This document shows positions 28,561 through 37,097 of a stretch of DNA of 44,081 nt, one piece after another. This stretch comes from Bacteroidaceae bacterium. Its GTDB lineage: Bacteria; Bacteroidota; Bacteroidia; Bacteroidales; Bacteroidaceae. The notes under the pieces were generated by a model, which saw nothing but the letters and a program-made list of their open reading frames with translations, was not told the DNA's origin and did no database searches. The stretch's first letter is position 1. Every line of letters starts with the position of its first letter. Location of the stretch: positions 1 to 44,081 of the forward strand of contig JAGCMB010000024.1 of the NCBI GenBank assembly GCA_017646665.1. Reading direction: 5' to 3'. The translations under genes were made by a program, and so were the position numbers.

Positions 28561-28635
28561 GGACGTTTAGCTCAGCTGGTTTAGAGCATCTGCCTTACAA
28601 GCAGAGGGTCGGCGGTTCGAATCCGTCAACGTCCA
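28561..28635 (+). tRNA. tRNA-Val (anticodon UAC), second identical copy
   Basis: Identical to the gene at 28473-28547, separated by 13 bases; a recent or conversion-maintained tandem duplication in one transcript. Confidence 0.96.
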
Positions 28636-28646
28636 CGACAACGAGG

Positions 28647-28673
28647 CCTGCGCAATGCGTAGGTTATTTTTTT
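28647..28673 (+). terminator. Intrinsic terminator after the tRNAs
   Basis: 7-bp stem CCTGCGC / GCGTAGG with a 3-base loop (28647-28663), then a T-rich run. Confidence 0.8.
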
Positions 28674-28744
28674 GCACTTTTTTAAAGGAATTGCGCCCCA
28701 TTATCCTCAATTAATGTTTATTTTTTATAAACTTTATCTCTATA

Positions 28745-28777
28745 TTGGGTGTTTATGCCTAAAAAGTGCTATTTTTG
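28745..28777 (+). promoter_or_regulatory. Promoter for purB
   Basis: TTG at 28745-28747, 22 bases, perfect TATTTTTG at 28770-28777, 28 bases before the purB ATG. Confidence 0.6.
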
Positions 28778-28805
28778 TATCTGAAAACATTTTATACACA
28801 AAATA

Positions 28806-30152
28806 ATGGAATTGAACATATTGACAGCTATATCTCCTGTTGATGGACGTTACAGGGGTAAGGCAGAGCCGTTGGCCGGATACTTCTCAGAGTTTGCACT
28901 CATCAAGTATCGAGTGTTTGTAGAAATTGAGTATTTTATCGCTTTGTGCGAATTGCCAATACCACAGCTTGCTGCTGTTGACAAGGCTTTGTTCCCACGT
29001 TTGCGTGAGATATACTCAAACTTTACATTGGAGAATGCCAATCGCGTAAAAGAGATTGAGAAGGTTACAAACCACGACGTGAAGGCTGTTGAGTATTTCA
29101 TTAAAGAACAGTTCGATGCTATTGGTGGCCTTGATGCCTGCAAGGAGTTTATTCACTTTGGTCTGACATCACAGGATATCAATAATACATCGGTACCCCG
29201 TTCTATCAAGGATGCCCTTGATGAAGTGTACTATCCTTTGATTGAGGAGTTGATTGCGCAGCTCAAGAGCTATGCCGAGGCTTGGGCCGAGATACCTATG
29301 CTTGCACGTACTCACGGTCAGCCGGCATCTCCCACACGTCTTGGCAAGGAGGTGATGGTGTTTGTATATCGTCTTGAGGCGCAGCTCGCCGAATTGAAGC
29401 GTTGCCCTATTTCTGCAAAGTTCGGAGGTGCGACAGGTAACTTCAATGCTCACCGTGTTGCTTACCCCGGCATCGACTGGAAGGCTTTTGCAAACAAGTT
29501 CGTGAGCGAGAATCTTGGCTTGCAGCGTGAACAGTACACAACACAGATTTCCAACTACGATAATTTGGCTGCATTGTTCGATGCAATGCGTCGCATCAAT
29601 ATAATAATAATGGATATGGACAAGGACTTCTGGCAGTACATATCCAATGAATTCTTCAAGCAGAAAATCAAGGCCGGCGAGGTAGGCTCAAGCGCAATGC
29701 CTCACAAGGTCAACCCAATTGATTTTGAGAACAGTGAGGGAAACCTTGGTATAGCAAATGCTATCCTCGACCACCTCTCAATGAAGTTGCCAATCTCACG
29801 TTTGCAGCGTGACCTCACCGACTCAACAGTACTTCGCAATGTCGGTGTACCAATGAGTCATATGCTCATCGCAGTCAAGAGTTCGCTTGTCGGCTTGCGC
29901 AAACTGTTGCTCAATGAAACAGCGATATATGATGAACTCGACAACTGCTGGAGTGTTTGTGCCGAGGGTATACAGACAATCCTGCGTCGTGAGGCTTACC
30001 CGAATCCATACGAGGCTCTAAAGGCGTTGACCCGAACAAATGAGGGAATAAACCAAAACACCCTTTTGCAGTTTATCGATGGCCTTGACGTGCCCGAGAA
30101 TGTGAAGGAGGAACTCCGTGCAATAACACCGCACACATATACAGGTTTCTAA
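28806..30152 (+). CDS. purB: Adenylosuccinate lyase
   Basis: Cleaves SAICAR and adenylosuccinate in purine synthesis, releasing fumarate. Seen: 'RTHGQPASPT' near 170, and the superfamily signature loop 'GSSAMPHKVNPIDFENSEG' at 294-312 containing the catalytic serine. 448 residues and a normal N-terminus ('LTAISPVDGRY'). It belongs to the longer, E. coli-like subgroup. Monocistronic promoter; the pseudouridine synthase gene follows after 64 bp. Confidence 0.96.
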   Translation: MELNILTAISPVDGRYRGKAEPLAGYFSEFALIKYRVFVEIEYFIALCELPIPQLAAVDKALFPRLREIYSNFTLENANRVKEIEKVTNHDVKAVEYFIKEQFDAIGGLDACKEFIHFGLTSQDINNTSVPRSIKDALDEVYYPLIEELIAQLKSYAEAWAEIPMLARTHGQPASPTRLGKEVMVFVYRLEAQLAELKRCPISAKFGGATGNFNAHRVAYPGIDWKAFANKFVSENLGLQREQYTTQISNYDNLAALFDAMRRINIIIMDMDKDFWQYISNEFFKQKIKAGEVGSSAMPHKVNPIDFENSEGNLGIANAILDHLSMKLPISRLQRDLTDSTVLRNVGVPMSHMLIAVKSSLVGLRKLLLNETAIYDELDNCWSVCAEGIQTILRREAYPNPYEALKALTRTNEGINQNTLLQFIDGLDVPENVKEELRAITPHTYTGF

Positions 30153-30216
30153 TCCTCTTTTATCATAACCTTAAAAAAGATAATTTGGACCGTGAGGTTC
30201 GTAAAATATTTTTTAG

Positions 30217-31449
30217 ATGAATAATTATAAAGACAAGTTTTCGGATAACCCATCTCCTCGTGGAAACAGAGGTAGAGCATCGTTTAATCCGAACTTTGAT
30301 GGCGACAATAGGTTGAAAGGTCGCCCACGTTTTAACAAGAGTGGTGAGCGTCCTCAGTACAGAAGAACAAATAGAGAGGACAATAACGGAGGCGAATTCG
30401 GCAGTTACAAACAATACAAGCGTTATGGTAACGAGAATTCATTTAACCGTTTCGACAGTGAAAGAAGTAATCGTGGCAACGATTTTGAGCCACGTTATGG
30501 CAAAGATGTACAGCAGGTAGGCCGTAGCTACGGCAAAGGAGCCAATCGCGGCGGCTACAATGCCGGCAATGGCTCTAATGGTGGCAGCGAAAGACCTTAT
30601 GCAAACAAATATCAGTCCGATTTTCGTCCCAAATATGCCGATAAGGGGAACCGCAAGGGAGCATACGATCCAAGTGCAAAGTACAGTGCCAAGAAGCGTG
30701 CTGCATACCGCGAGGCGACACTCGACCCCAATGCACCTGTGCGCTTGAACAAGTATCTTGCAAATGCCGGAATCTGCTCACGTCGCGAGGCTGACAACTA
30801 CATTGAGGCAGGCCTTATTACCGTTAACGGTGAAATCGTAACAGAGTTGGGCGTGAAGGTTGTTCCCACAGACGATGTGCGTTTCAACAGCGAGCGCATC
30901 AATCCCGAGCGTAAGGTTTATGTTCTCTTGAACAAACCAAAGGATTGCGTGACAACTGTTGACGACCCACAGGAGCGCAAGACCGTACTCGACTGCTTGC
31001 GTGGTATTGGCAAGGAGAGAATATATCCGGTCGGTCGTCTTGACCGTAATACAACAGGTGTCCTTCTTCTTACAAATGATGGTGATATGGCTGCAAAGCT
31101 CACACACCCCAAATTTATGAAAAAGAAGATATATCACGTTACCTGTGACAAGAACGTTGCTATGTCCGATATGGATTTGCTCGTGAATGGTATAGAACTT
31201 GAAGATGGCCGTGTATATGCCGATGAGGTATCATACGTAAACGAGGCCGACCGTTCACAGATTGGTATCGAAATCCACTCGGGCAAGAACCGTATTGTGC
31301 GCCGTATGCTCGAGCATCTTGGCTACCGCGTGAATAAACTCGACCGCGTGCTTTTTGCCGGACTCACGAAGAAGAATCTGCGTCGTGGTGATTGGCGTTA
31401 TCTTACCGATAAAGAAATCAACATGCTCCGTCTTGGCGCATACGAATAA
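30217..31449 (+). CDS. RluB/RsuA-family rRNA pseudouridine synthase with long disordered N-terminus
   Basis: Isomerises a uridine in rRNA to pseudouridine. The N-terminal ~165 residues are low complexity, rich in R, G, N, S and Y ('RGNRGRASF', 'NRGGYNAGNGSNGG'). Then an S4 RNA-binding domain (about 174-235, 'VRLNKYLANAGICSRREAD') and the catalytic domain with D276 in 'GRLDRNTTG'. The core is family-sized; the basic extension is extra and probably binds RNA. Whether it acts on 23S (RluB) or 16S (RsuA) cannot be told. asnS follows at 25 bp. Confidence 0.9.
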   Translation: MNNYKDKFSDNPSPRGNRGRASFNPNFDGDNRLKGRPRFNKSGERPQYRRTNREDNNGGEFGSYKQYKRYGNENSFNRFDSERSNRGNDFEPRYGKDVQQVGRSYGKGANRGGYNAGNGSNGGSERPYANKYQSDFRPKYADKGNRKGAYDPSAKYSAKKRAAYREATLDPNAPVRLNKYLANAGICSRREADNYIEAGLITVNGEIVTELGVKVVPTDDVRFNSERINPERKVYVLLNKPKDCVTTVDDPQERKTVLDCLRGIGKERIYPVGRLDRNTTGVLLLTNDGDMAAKLTHPKFMKKKIYHVTCDKNVAMSDMDLLVNGIELEDGRVYADEVSYVNEADRSQIGIEIHSGKNRIVRRMLEHLGYRVNKLDRVLFAGLTKKNLRRGDWRYLTDKEINMLRLGAYE

Positions 31450-31474
31450 AGAACCGAAAAACAAGAAATAGACA

Positions 31475-32878
31475 ATGAAACCGATAAAACGAACAAGGAT
31501 TTCCGACCTGCTAAAGAATGGTCAGGCCGGTGTTGAGGTAAATGTAAGAGGCTGGGTGAGAACACGCCGCAGTAGCAAACAGGTAGCCTTTGTGGCACTT
31601 AACGACGGTTCTACTATCAACAATGTGCAGGTTGTAATAGACATTGACAAATTCGACGAAGAGTTTGTAAAGCAGTTTACTACCGGTGCTTGTTTGAGCG
31701 TGAACGGTATGCTCGTTGAGTCAATCGGTGGCGGACAGTCGGTAGAGATTCAGGCTACCGAGATTGAGTTGCTTGGTGCTTGCGACAATACATATCCATT
31801 GCAGAAGAAGGGACAGACAATGGAGTTTATGCGCACAGTGGCTCACTTGCGTCCACGTACCAATACCTTCGGTGCAGTGTTCCGCATCCGTCACAATATG
31901 GCGTATGCCATTCACAAGTTCTTCCACGACAAGGGCTTCTACTACTTCCACACTCCGCTTATTACTGCATCGGACTGTGAGGGTGCTGGCCAAATGTTCC
32001 AGGTTACAACAATGAACCTTTACGACTTGAAGAAGGACGAGAACGGCAGCATAATCTATGATAACGATTTCTTCGGAAAGCAGGCTAGCCTTACTGTATC
32101 CGGTCAGCTAGAGGGTGAGTTGGCTGCAACAGCACTTGGCGCAATCTACACATTCGGCCCTACTTTCCGTGCCGAGAATTCAAACACTCCACGCCACCTT
32201 GCCGAGTTCTGGATGATTGAGCCCGAGGTCGCTTTCAATGATATCTATGATAACATGGAGCTTGCCGAGGAGTTCATCAAGTACTGCGTACAGTGGGCTC
32301 TTGACAATTGTATGGAGGATATTACCTTCCTTAACAATATGTTCGACAAGGAACTTATCGAACGTTTGCGTTCAATCGTAAATACAGAGTTTGTACGCTT
32401 GAGCTACACCGACGGTATCAAGATTCTTGAGGATGCCGTTGCTACCGGTCACAAGTTCGAATTCCCTGTATACTGGGGTGTTGACCTCGCTTCGGAGCAC
32501 GAGCGTTACCTTGTTGAAACACACTTCAAACGTCCTGTAATCCTCACAGACTATCCAAAGGATATCAAGGCATTCTATATGAAGCAGAACGAGGATGGCA
32601 AGACTGTACGTGCTATGGACGTGCTCTTCCCGAAAATTGGCGAAATCATCGGTGGTTCAGAGCGCGAGGCCGATTACAACAAACTGCTCACCCGCATTGA
32701 GGAGATGAACATCCCAATGAAGGATATGTGGTGGTATCTCGACACTCGTCGTTACGGCTCTTGTCCACACTCGGGCTTTGGTCTTGGATTCGAGCGTCTG
32801 TTGCTCTTCGTGACAGGTATGTCCAACATCCGCGATGTGATACCTTTCCCACGTACTCCGAATAATGCAGAATTCTAA
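31475..32878 (+). CDS. asnS: Asparaginyl-tRNA synthetase
   Basis: Charges tRNA-Asn. N-terminal OB-fold anticodon domain (about 15-110, '[17 protein letters not shown]'), class II motif 2 around '[14 protein letters not shown]' (229-242) and motif 3 'GFGLGFER' (434-441). 467 residues, full length. The N-T-P-R-H-L sequence of motif 2 and overall pattern are of AsnRS rather than AspRS. Probably co-transcribed with the pseudouridine synthase and closed by a terminator. Confidence 0.96.
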   Translation: MKPIKRTRISDLLKNGQAGVEVNVRGWVRTRRSSKQVAFVALNDGSTINNVQVVIDIDKFDEEFVKQFTTGACLSVNGMLVESIGGGQSVEIQATEIELLGACDNTYPLQKKGQTMEFMRTVAHLRPRTNTFGAVFRIRHNMAYAIHKFFHDKGFYYFHTPLITASDCEGAGQMFQVTTMNLYDLKKDENGSIIYDNDFFGKQASLTVSGQLEGELAATALGAIYTFGPTFRAENSNTPRHLAEFWMIEPEVAFNDIYDNMELAEEFIKYCVQWALDNCMEDITFLNNMFDKELIERLRSIVNTEFVRLSYTDGIKILEDAVATGHKFEFPVYWGVDLASEHERYLVETHFKRPVILTDYPKDIKAFYMKQNEDGKTVRAMDVLFPKIGEIIGGSEREADYNKLLTRIEEMNIPMKDMWWYLDTRRYGSCPHSGFGLGFERLLLFVTGMSNIRDVIPFPRTPNNAEF

Positions 32879-32948
32879 AAGAAAAGACTAAAAAGCGAAT
32901 TTGGCAAAAGCCTTGAACTTCATCTTTTTATTCATTTCTTTATATCAT

Positions 32949-32981
32949 AGGTGGTGACTGTTATGTCATCACCTATTTTTA
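32949..32981 (+). terminator. Intrinsic terminator after asnS
   Basis: 10-bp stem AGGTGGTGAC / GTCATCACCT (one G.U), 6-base loop, then ATTTTTAT. Confidence 0.75.
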
Positions 32982-33066
32982 TGCCAAATAAACTTAAAAT
33001 GCTTTTTATTCTGCAATAAAAATATTATACTCGCGTTGTGAATATAATAAGGAAAGGTTGAATGTT

Positions 33067-34152
33067 ATGGATAAGAACAGTTATTGCGTAATAATGGCCG
33101 GCGGTGTCGGTTCTCGTTTGTGGCCAATGAGCCGCAAGGCGTTCCCCAAACAGTTTCAGGACCCGCTGGGTTGTGGAAAAACATTGCTGCAGCAGACATA
33201 CGAGCGTTATTCACATATTGTGCCGCCCGGAAATATCATAATATCCACAAATGTCAATTATAAGGCCATTGTCAAAGAGCAGCTACCTCAGCTGCCGGAA
33301 CAGCAAGTGGTTTGTGAGCCAGTCTTCCGTGGCACAGCACCAAGTATAGCAAATCTTGCTTGTCATATACGCCAGCTCAATCCCAAAGCAAATATAGTGG
33401 TGGCGCAGAGCGACCAACTTGTCCTTGACGAAGCAAAATTCGCCTCTCTTATTTCAGGTGCACTTGATTTTGTTGCCGAGAATAACAAGCTGGTAGTCAT
33501 TGGTATTAAGCCTACTTGCCCCGAAACGCGTTACGGTTATATACAGGCCGAGGGTACTCCAACTTGTGGCTCAATATGTAAGGTGCGTACATTTACCGAG
33601 AAACCGGCTCTTGAATTTGCCAAAGTATTCGTTGAGAGTGGAGAATTCTATTGGAACACCGGTATATATATATGGAATGTCCAGACAATTATCGATACTC
33701 TCACAGAACATCTGCCCGATATGATGCAGGAGCTCGAAACGATATATCGCGAAGTTCCTGACCGCAAGCAACGTCGCAAGCGTGGATATGAAATATACAC
33801 CTCATTCCCCACCGCTTCCATTGACTTTAATGTGATGGAAAAGGCCGATAATGTATATGTCAGCGTGGGTGATTTCGGCTGGGCCGATATCGGTACCTGG
33901 GATACTCTATACGGCTTTATGCCAAAGGATAGTGACGGTAATGTAATTATGAACAGCAACGTCCTTAAGTATGACTGCAATAATAACGTCGTTATGTTGC
34001 CAAAAGGCAAGCTTGCAGTTATGGAGGGTGTTGACGATTTGCTTGTAATTGACTCCGGCGACGTGCTTATGATATGCCGCAAGGGCAGCGAGGGAGATGT
34101 CAGGCGTTTCCTCAATGATGCAAAGATGAAGATTGGCGATAAATTTGCCTGA
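33067..34152 (+). CDS. manC: Mannose-1-phosphate guanylyltransferase
   Basis: Makes GDP-mannose from mannose-1-phosphate and GTP for surface polysaccharides and glycoprotein sugars. Seen: nucleotidyltransferase signature 'GGVGSRLWPMSRKAFPKQF' (12-30), 'EKP' near residue 180 and 'FGWADIGTWD' near 274. 361 residues: the short form without the C-terminal phosphomannose isomerase domain. The frame extends to a TTG at 33058; I take the ATG at 33067. It stands alone. Confidence 0.93.
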   Translation: MDKNSYCVIMAGGVGSRLWPMSRKAFPKQFQDPLGCGKTLLQQTYERYSHIVPPGNIIISTNVNYKAIVKEQLPQLPEQQVVCEPVFRGTAPSIANLACHIRQLNPKANIVVAQSDQLVLDEAKFASLISGALDFVAENNKLVVIGIKPTCPETRYGYIQAEGTPTCGSICKVRTFTEKPALEFAKVFVESGEFYWNTGIYIWNVQTIIDTLTEHLPDMMQELETIYREVPDRKQRRKRGYEIYTSFPTASIDFNVMEKADNVYVSVGDFGWADIGTWDTLYGFMPKDSDGNVIMNSNVLKYDCNNNVVMLPKGKLAVMEGVDDLLVIDSGDVLMICRKGSEGDVRRFLNDAKMKIGDKFA

Positions 34153-34302
34153 CGCGCTTTTCATTAATATTATATCTGCAACGATGGTGCTTTTCCAAAA
34201 CAAATACAGTATGTGTTTGTTGATAATGTGCGGCAATGAATGTCTGTCACGATATTTCTGCAGTTTTAAATTGTAAAAATATGTTAAAAAGGCAAAGCGC
34301 TG

Positions 34303-34332
34303 TTCGGGTATACGTAAAAAGAACTATCTTCG
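34303..34332 (+). promoter_or_regulatory. Promoter for the ferredoxin gene
   Basis: TTCG at 34303-34306, 18 bases, TATCTTCG at 34325-34332 (same box as the lptB promoter), 35 bases before the ATG. The rest of 34153-34367 shows no other feature. Confidence 0.45.
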
Positions 34333-34367
34333 CAACAGCATAATAATAAACTTTAAATATTACAACT

Positions 34368-34535
34368 ATGGCTTACGTAATTTCAGACGACTGCGTTGCT
34401 TGCGGTACCTGTATCGATGAGTGTCCTCAGGGTGCAATTTCTGAGGGTGAGAAGTATTCAATCAATCCCGAATTGTGCATCGACTGCGGTAGCTGCGCAA
34501 GTGTTTGTCCTTCAGAGGCTATCCACGAGGGTTAA
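34368..34535 (+). CDS. 2[4Fe-4S] ferredoxin, 55 aa
   Basis: Small cytoplasmic electron carrier for anaerobic metabolism. Two complete cluster motifs are visible: C9-x2-C12-x2-C15-x3-C19-P ('CVACGTCIDECP') and C37-x2-C40-x2-C43-x3-C47-P ('CIDCGSCASVCP'). At 55 residues it is the classical clostridial-type size. Highly biased codon use and its own promoter and terminator suggest high expression. Partner enzymes such as pyruvate:ferredoxin oxidoreductase are not in the window. Confidence 0.96.
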   Translation: MAYVISDDCVACGTCIDECPQGAISEGEKYSINPELCIDCGSCASVCPSEAIHEG

Positions 34536-34555
34536 TTGTTGCGTTCAACAACTTA

Positions 34556-34587
34556 AAGGGGCACTTGAAAAAGCGCCCCTTCTTTAT
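34556..34587 (+). terminator. Intrinsic terminator after the ferredoxin gene
   Basis: AAGGGGC (34556-34562) pairs with GCCCCTT (34575-34581), then TCTTTAT. Confidence 0.65.
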
Positions 34588-34597
34588 ATTGAGCAAT

Positions 34598-34693
34598 ATG
34601 AAAACAATTCTTCACGTTCTGGTAAAGAGTGCCATCATTGTAGCGGTTGCTGTGGTGTGTTACTATATTTATATGGCAGCTATCGGCAAGTGA
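34598..34693 (+). CDS. Possible 31-aa single-span membrane protein
   Basis: An ATG at 34598 opens a 31-residue frame of which about 8-28 form one hydrophobic helix ('VLVKSAIIVAVAVVCYYIYM'), with basic residues before it and a K at the end. Size and composition suit a small membrane protein. It lies 17 bases after the ferredoxin hairpin, so it would depend on read-through or an unseen promoter. No family recognised; may be a chance frame. Confidence 0.4.
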   Translation: MKTILHVLVKSAIIVAVAVVCYYIYMAAIGK

Positions 34694-34721
34694 GGTTCTT
34701 GTATATCAGGGTGTCTTTATT

Positions 34722-36320
34722 CTATAAATCCCCTTCGATATTATACTTTGCCCAGTAAGGGTGCTTCATGTAGTTTTCCAATGCTGTTAGCGGTACATGT
34801 ATCACTGCATTGCTGTTCTTCAGTATTGTGGTGATTGCAGGTGGGGTATGTGCGTGAAGATATATGTGCCTTAGGCTGTCGCAGTGGTAGAATGCATAGT
34901 CGCCAATCTCCTCTACCCTGGCAGGGATGGTAATCTCCTCCAGTCCCTTGCATTTCCAGAATACTCCGCGTTCAATCACCTTTAATGTTTGTGGCAGATA
35001 GACATTCTTCAGCCCATAGCATCGACCGAAAGCATCAAGTTCAATGCGCTCAACTCCCTCGGGGATATAAACCTCTTCAAGGGAGATGCAATCAACAAAT
35101 GCCGAGGCACTGATTGACTTTATATGTTGTGGGAACTTGATTGTCTTTAGTCTTCTCATTCCTCTGAAACCATTGTTGAAAACTGTTGTGCTGTTTGGTA
35201 ATGATATGGTTACAACGGAGTCGCAATCACGGAATGCGTAGTATCCAACCTTTTCAAGTCCTTCGGGCAGGTGAATCGACAGTATATTCCTGGCTGCAAA
35301 GGCAGAGTCTGCAATGCTCACAGTCTTGTACTCTATGTTGCCGAATTGAGCGATTGCCTGTATGTAGATGTTGTTTCCACGTCCATTGCCGCCAATGACC
35401 TCGCAGGTGCGCTCTTCGTGCGACAAAACGCGGTAAATAATCTCGTCCTGTGATTCTGTTATCTCAATCCTTTGCGGTTCATTGCTGCTACTCTGTTTCT
35501 TGCCATTCCACAGCAATGTGATGCAACCGGCTACTGCCAGCAATGAGATTATGCCAAGGAGAATGTTACGCTTCTTGTGGTGTGCGTTTATGGCACTGAT
35601 TACCTCGTCGGCTGTGGCAAAGCGTTCGCTTCTCTCCTTTTTGATGCAGCGTTTTATAATGTTTTCAAAATGGCGCGAATACTTTGCACCGCTCTTCCTT
35701 TTAATGTATCTCAACAGGCACCCAACGGCATATATGTCGCTGCGTTCATCGATGTTGCCGGTGCCACCCTCTAAAATCTCGGGTGCCGCAAACTCCTTTG
35801 TAACCCCGAATGTAGCGTGGCTGAACTTGTTGCTGAAGCAGAACCCCAGATCCACAATCTTCACATTGTCGCCCACCTGCGTGAGCATGATGTTGCCGGC
35901 GTTTATATCTACGTATGCAATGCCTTTTGAGTGCAGTGCCTTCAAACCGTCCAACAACTGCAGGGTAAAGCGGCGTATGTTGTGCTCCTTTTTAAAGAAT
36001 GCGGTGTCGTTTTTCAGTTTTTCTTCAACAGTTGAGCCTTGTACATACTCCATCAGAATGTACATCTCCTCTTCGCTCTCATAGATGGAGTCATATTTTA
36101 CCACATTGTTGTGCTCTATGCTCTTGCCAAGTGCGAACTCCTTTTGCAACAGCACTCTGTTACTGTGGTTGGGGAACAGTTCAGGGCGCAACTGCTTCAT
36201 GAAGTAGAGACGCCCGTCGTGGCACACCCTGTAGGACAACGATGTTGCACCATCGTCGCCAATAAGCACACTCTCCTCGAAAGTGTTTTCGTTACAGGTA
36301 AAGTTGGATGATGAAGCCAT
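34722..36320 (-). CDS. Transmembrane Ser/Thr protein kinase with extracytoplasmic BspA-type LRR_5 domain
   Basis: 532 residues. 12-245: Hanks-type kinase fold with K42 (beta-3 lysine), E61 (helix C), D138 and N143 of the catalytic loop ('YVDINAGNIML'), D157 of 'DLG', APE (179-181) and D195 ('SDIYAVG'). Unusual: the glycine loop is poor, the HRD histidine is Y136 and the usual lysine at D+2 is N140. 253-272: one membrane helix preceded by KKR, so the kinase is inside. 330-515: about seven LRR_5 repeats ('IPEGVERIELDAFGRC', 'LPQTLKVIERGVF') with a typical cap. It resembles a receptor kinase in layout. Co-transcribed with the gene upstream (12-bp gap), divergent from a large LRR_5 protein. Ligand and substrate unknown. 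Confidence 0.88.
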   Translation of the reverse strand: MASSSNFTCNENTFEESVLIGDDGATSLSYRVCHDGRLYFMKQLRPELFPNHSNRVLLQKEFALGKSIEHNNVVKYDSIYESEEEMYILMEYVQGSTVEEKLKNDTAFFKKEHNIRRFTLQLLDGLKALHSKGIAYVDINAGNIMLTQVGDNVKIVDLGFCFSNKFSHATFGVTKEFAAPEILEGGTGNIDERSDIYAVGCLLRYIKRKSGAKYSRHFENIIKRCIKKERSERFATADEVISAINAHHKKRNILLGIISLLAVAGCITLLWNGKKQSSSNEPQRIEITESQDEIIYRVLSHEERTCEVIGGNGRGNNIYIQAIAQFGNIEYKTVSIADSAFAARNILSIHLPEGLEKVGYYAFRDCDSVVTISLPNSTTVFNNGFRGMRRLKTIKFPQHIKSISASAFVDCISLEEVYIPEGVERIELDAFGRCYGLKNVYLPQTLKVIERGVFWKCKGLEEITIPARVEEIGDYAFYHCDSLRHIYLHAHTPPAITTILKNSNAVIHVPLTALENYMKHPYWAKYNIEGDL

Positions 36321-36332
36321 TGGTCTTTGTAA

Positions 36333-36905
36333 TTACTCCACTACACTATATTGAATGCCACCCTCCTTGCCGCATATATAGCCGGTAGGTGCACTGTTGT
36401 TATGTACAAGGCAACGCAAGTAGAGCGGTTGTTGTTGAATAAACTGGTAACACAGGAATGTGTCGCCTGTTGCGAGTTTGCTATTATGTGACTCAATGAC
36501 GCGGAACATGTCGTGCCCCTCATATCTTATTCTCACGCAGCGCCCGGGGTTCCAGCGGAGTTCAATAATTGCTCCCTTGTTAAGTGCAGCGGTCTGCAGG
36601 TTGGGATTGTGCAATATTTCGCTGCTTTGGCACGTGCTGTTGTCAATATTGTCTATGAACGCCTCAATGCTGGTGTGTCCTGCATATACAGCGAGTGTAT
36701 TCAGCGTGTTGCGGTATGGCTTTTTGCGATGTTCTTCTCCAAGATAACCCCAAAATCTCTTTAGTGTAATTGGCGAGATATATGTCTTTGTCTTGTCGAA
36801 AATACGTGCCGACAGGTAGTCGAAGTCGCGTGGCGTTATCATCTTGCGCCCCGCAGCTATTTCCACCTTCTCCTGCAATACCTTGTATATATTATCCGTC
36901 TCCAC
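36333..36905 (-). CDS. Unknown protein with possible DNA-binding N-terminus, upstream of the LRR kinase
   Basis: I do not recognise a named family. The N-terminal ~75 residues are helical and contain 'ITPRDFDYLSARI', 'ISPITLKRFWGYL' and a 'KKPYRNTLNTLAVYAGH' stretch, a pattern that resembles a helix-turn-helix fold seen in Bacteroidota unknown proteins. The C-terminal ~95 residues look like a small beta domain ('ELRWNPGRCVRIRYEGHDMFRVIE'). The frame is open to a TTG at 36965, but that stretch would be an odd hydrophobic N-terminus; a promoter-like TAAATTCG at 36936-36929 favours the GTG at 36905 (190 aa). Start uncertain. First gene of the kinase operon, so a regulator or kinase substrate is plausible (inference). 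Confidence 0.65.
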   Translation of the reverse strand: METDNIYKVLQEKVEIAAGRKMITPRDFDYLSARIFDKTKTYISPITLKRFWGYLGEEHRKKPYRNTLNTLAVYAGHTSIEAFIDNIDNSTCQSSEILHNPNLQTAALNKGAIIELRWNPGRCVRIRYEGHDMFRVIESHNSKLATGDTFLCYQFIQQQPLYLRCLVHNNSAPTGYICGKEGGIQYSVVE

Positions 36906-36928
36906 TTGGTTGTTGTGTTTTTCCTTCG

Positions 36929-36936
36929 CGAATTTA
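36929..36936 (-). promoter_or_regulatory. Possible promoter -7 box for the kinase operon
   Basis: TAAATTCG on the minus strand, the TTCG variant also seen before lptB and the ferredoxin gene; no well-spaced -33 box. Confidence 0.3.
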
Positions 36937-36968
36937 GGAAAAAATATCAACAAAAAAGTCCACAATGT

Positions 36969-36988
36969 CCCCTAAAACCAAATAGGGG
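36969..36988. other. Small inverted repeat in the divergent kinase/LRR intergenic region
   Basis: CCCCTA (36969-36974) and TAGGGG (36983-36988) around AAACCAAA; followed by two GAACCAA direct repeats (near 36996 and 37006). Could be an operator between the divergent genes; speculative. Confidence 0.3.
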
Positions 36989-37033
36989 GGGAGAAGAACC
37001 AAGATGAACCAAAGACTGGCGTGAAAAAGTCTG

Positions 37034-37041
37034 TAGTTTTG
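37034..37041 (+). promoter_or_regulatory. Promoter -7 box for the large LRR_5 protein
   Basis: Perfect TAGTTTTG; no good -33 box, which may mean activator dependence. Leader about 50 bases. Confidence 0.5.
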
Positions 37042-37097
37042 CAAAAATTATTTATTGCCCTAATTGTCCAAGACTAAACTTATACAATAGAATAATT

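Noticed and set aside
28473-28635. Integration (att) site from the duplicated tRNA
   Set aside because: Both copies are full tRNA genes 13 bp apart with a shared promoter and no integrase or foreign genes nearby.
35482-36084. 200-aa open frame antisense to the LRR kinase
   Set aside because: Composition reflects the complement of kinase codons; no start context or domain.
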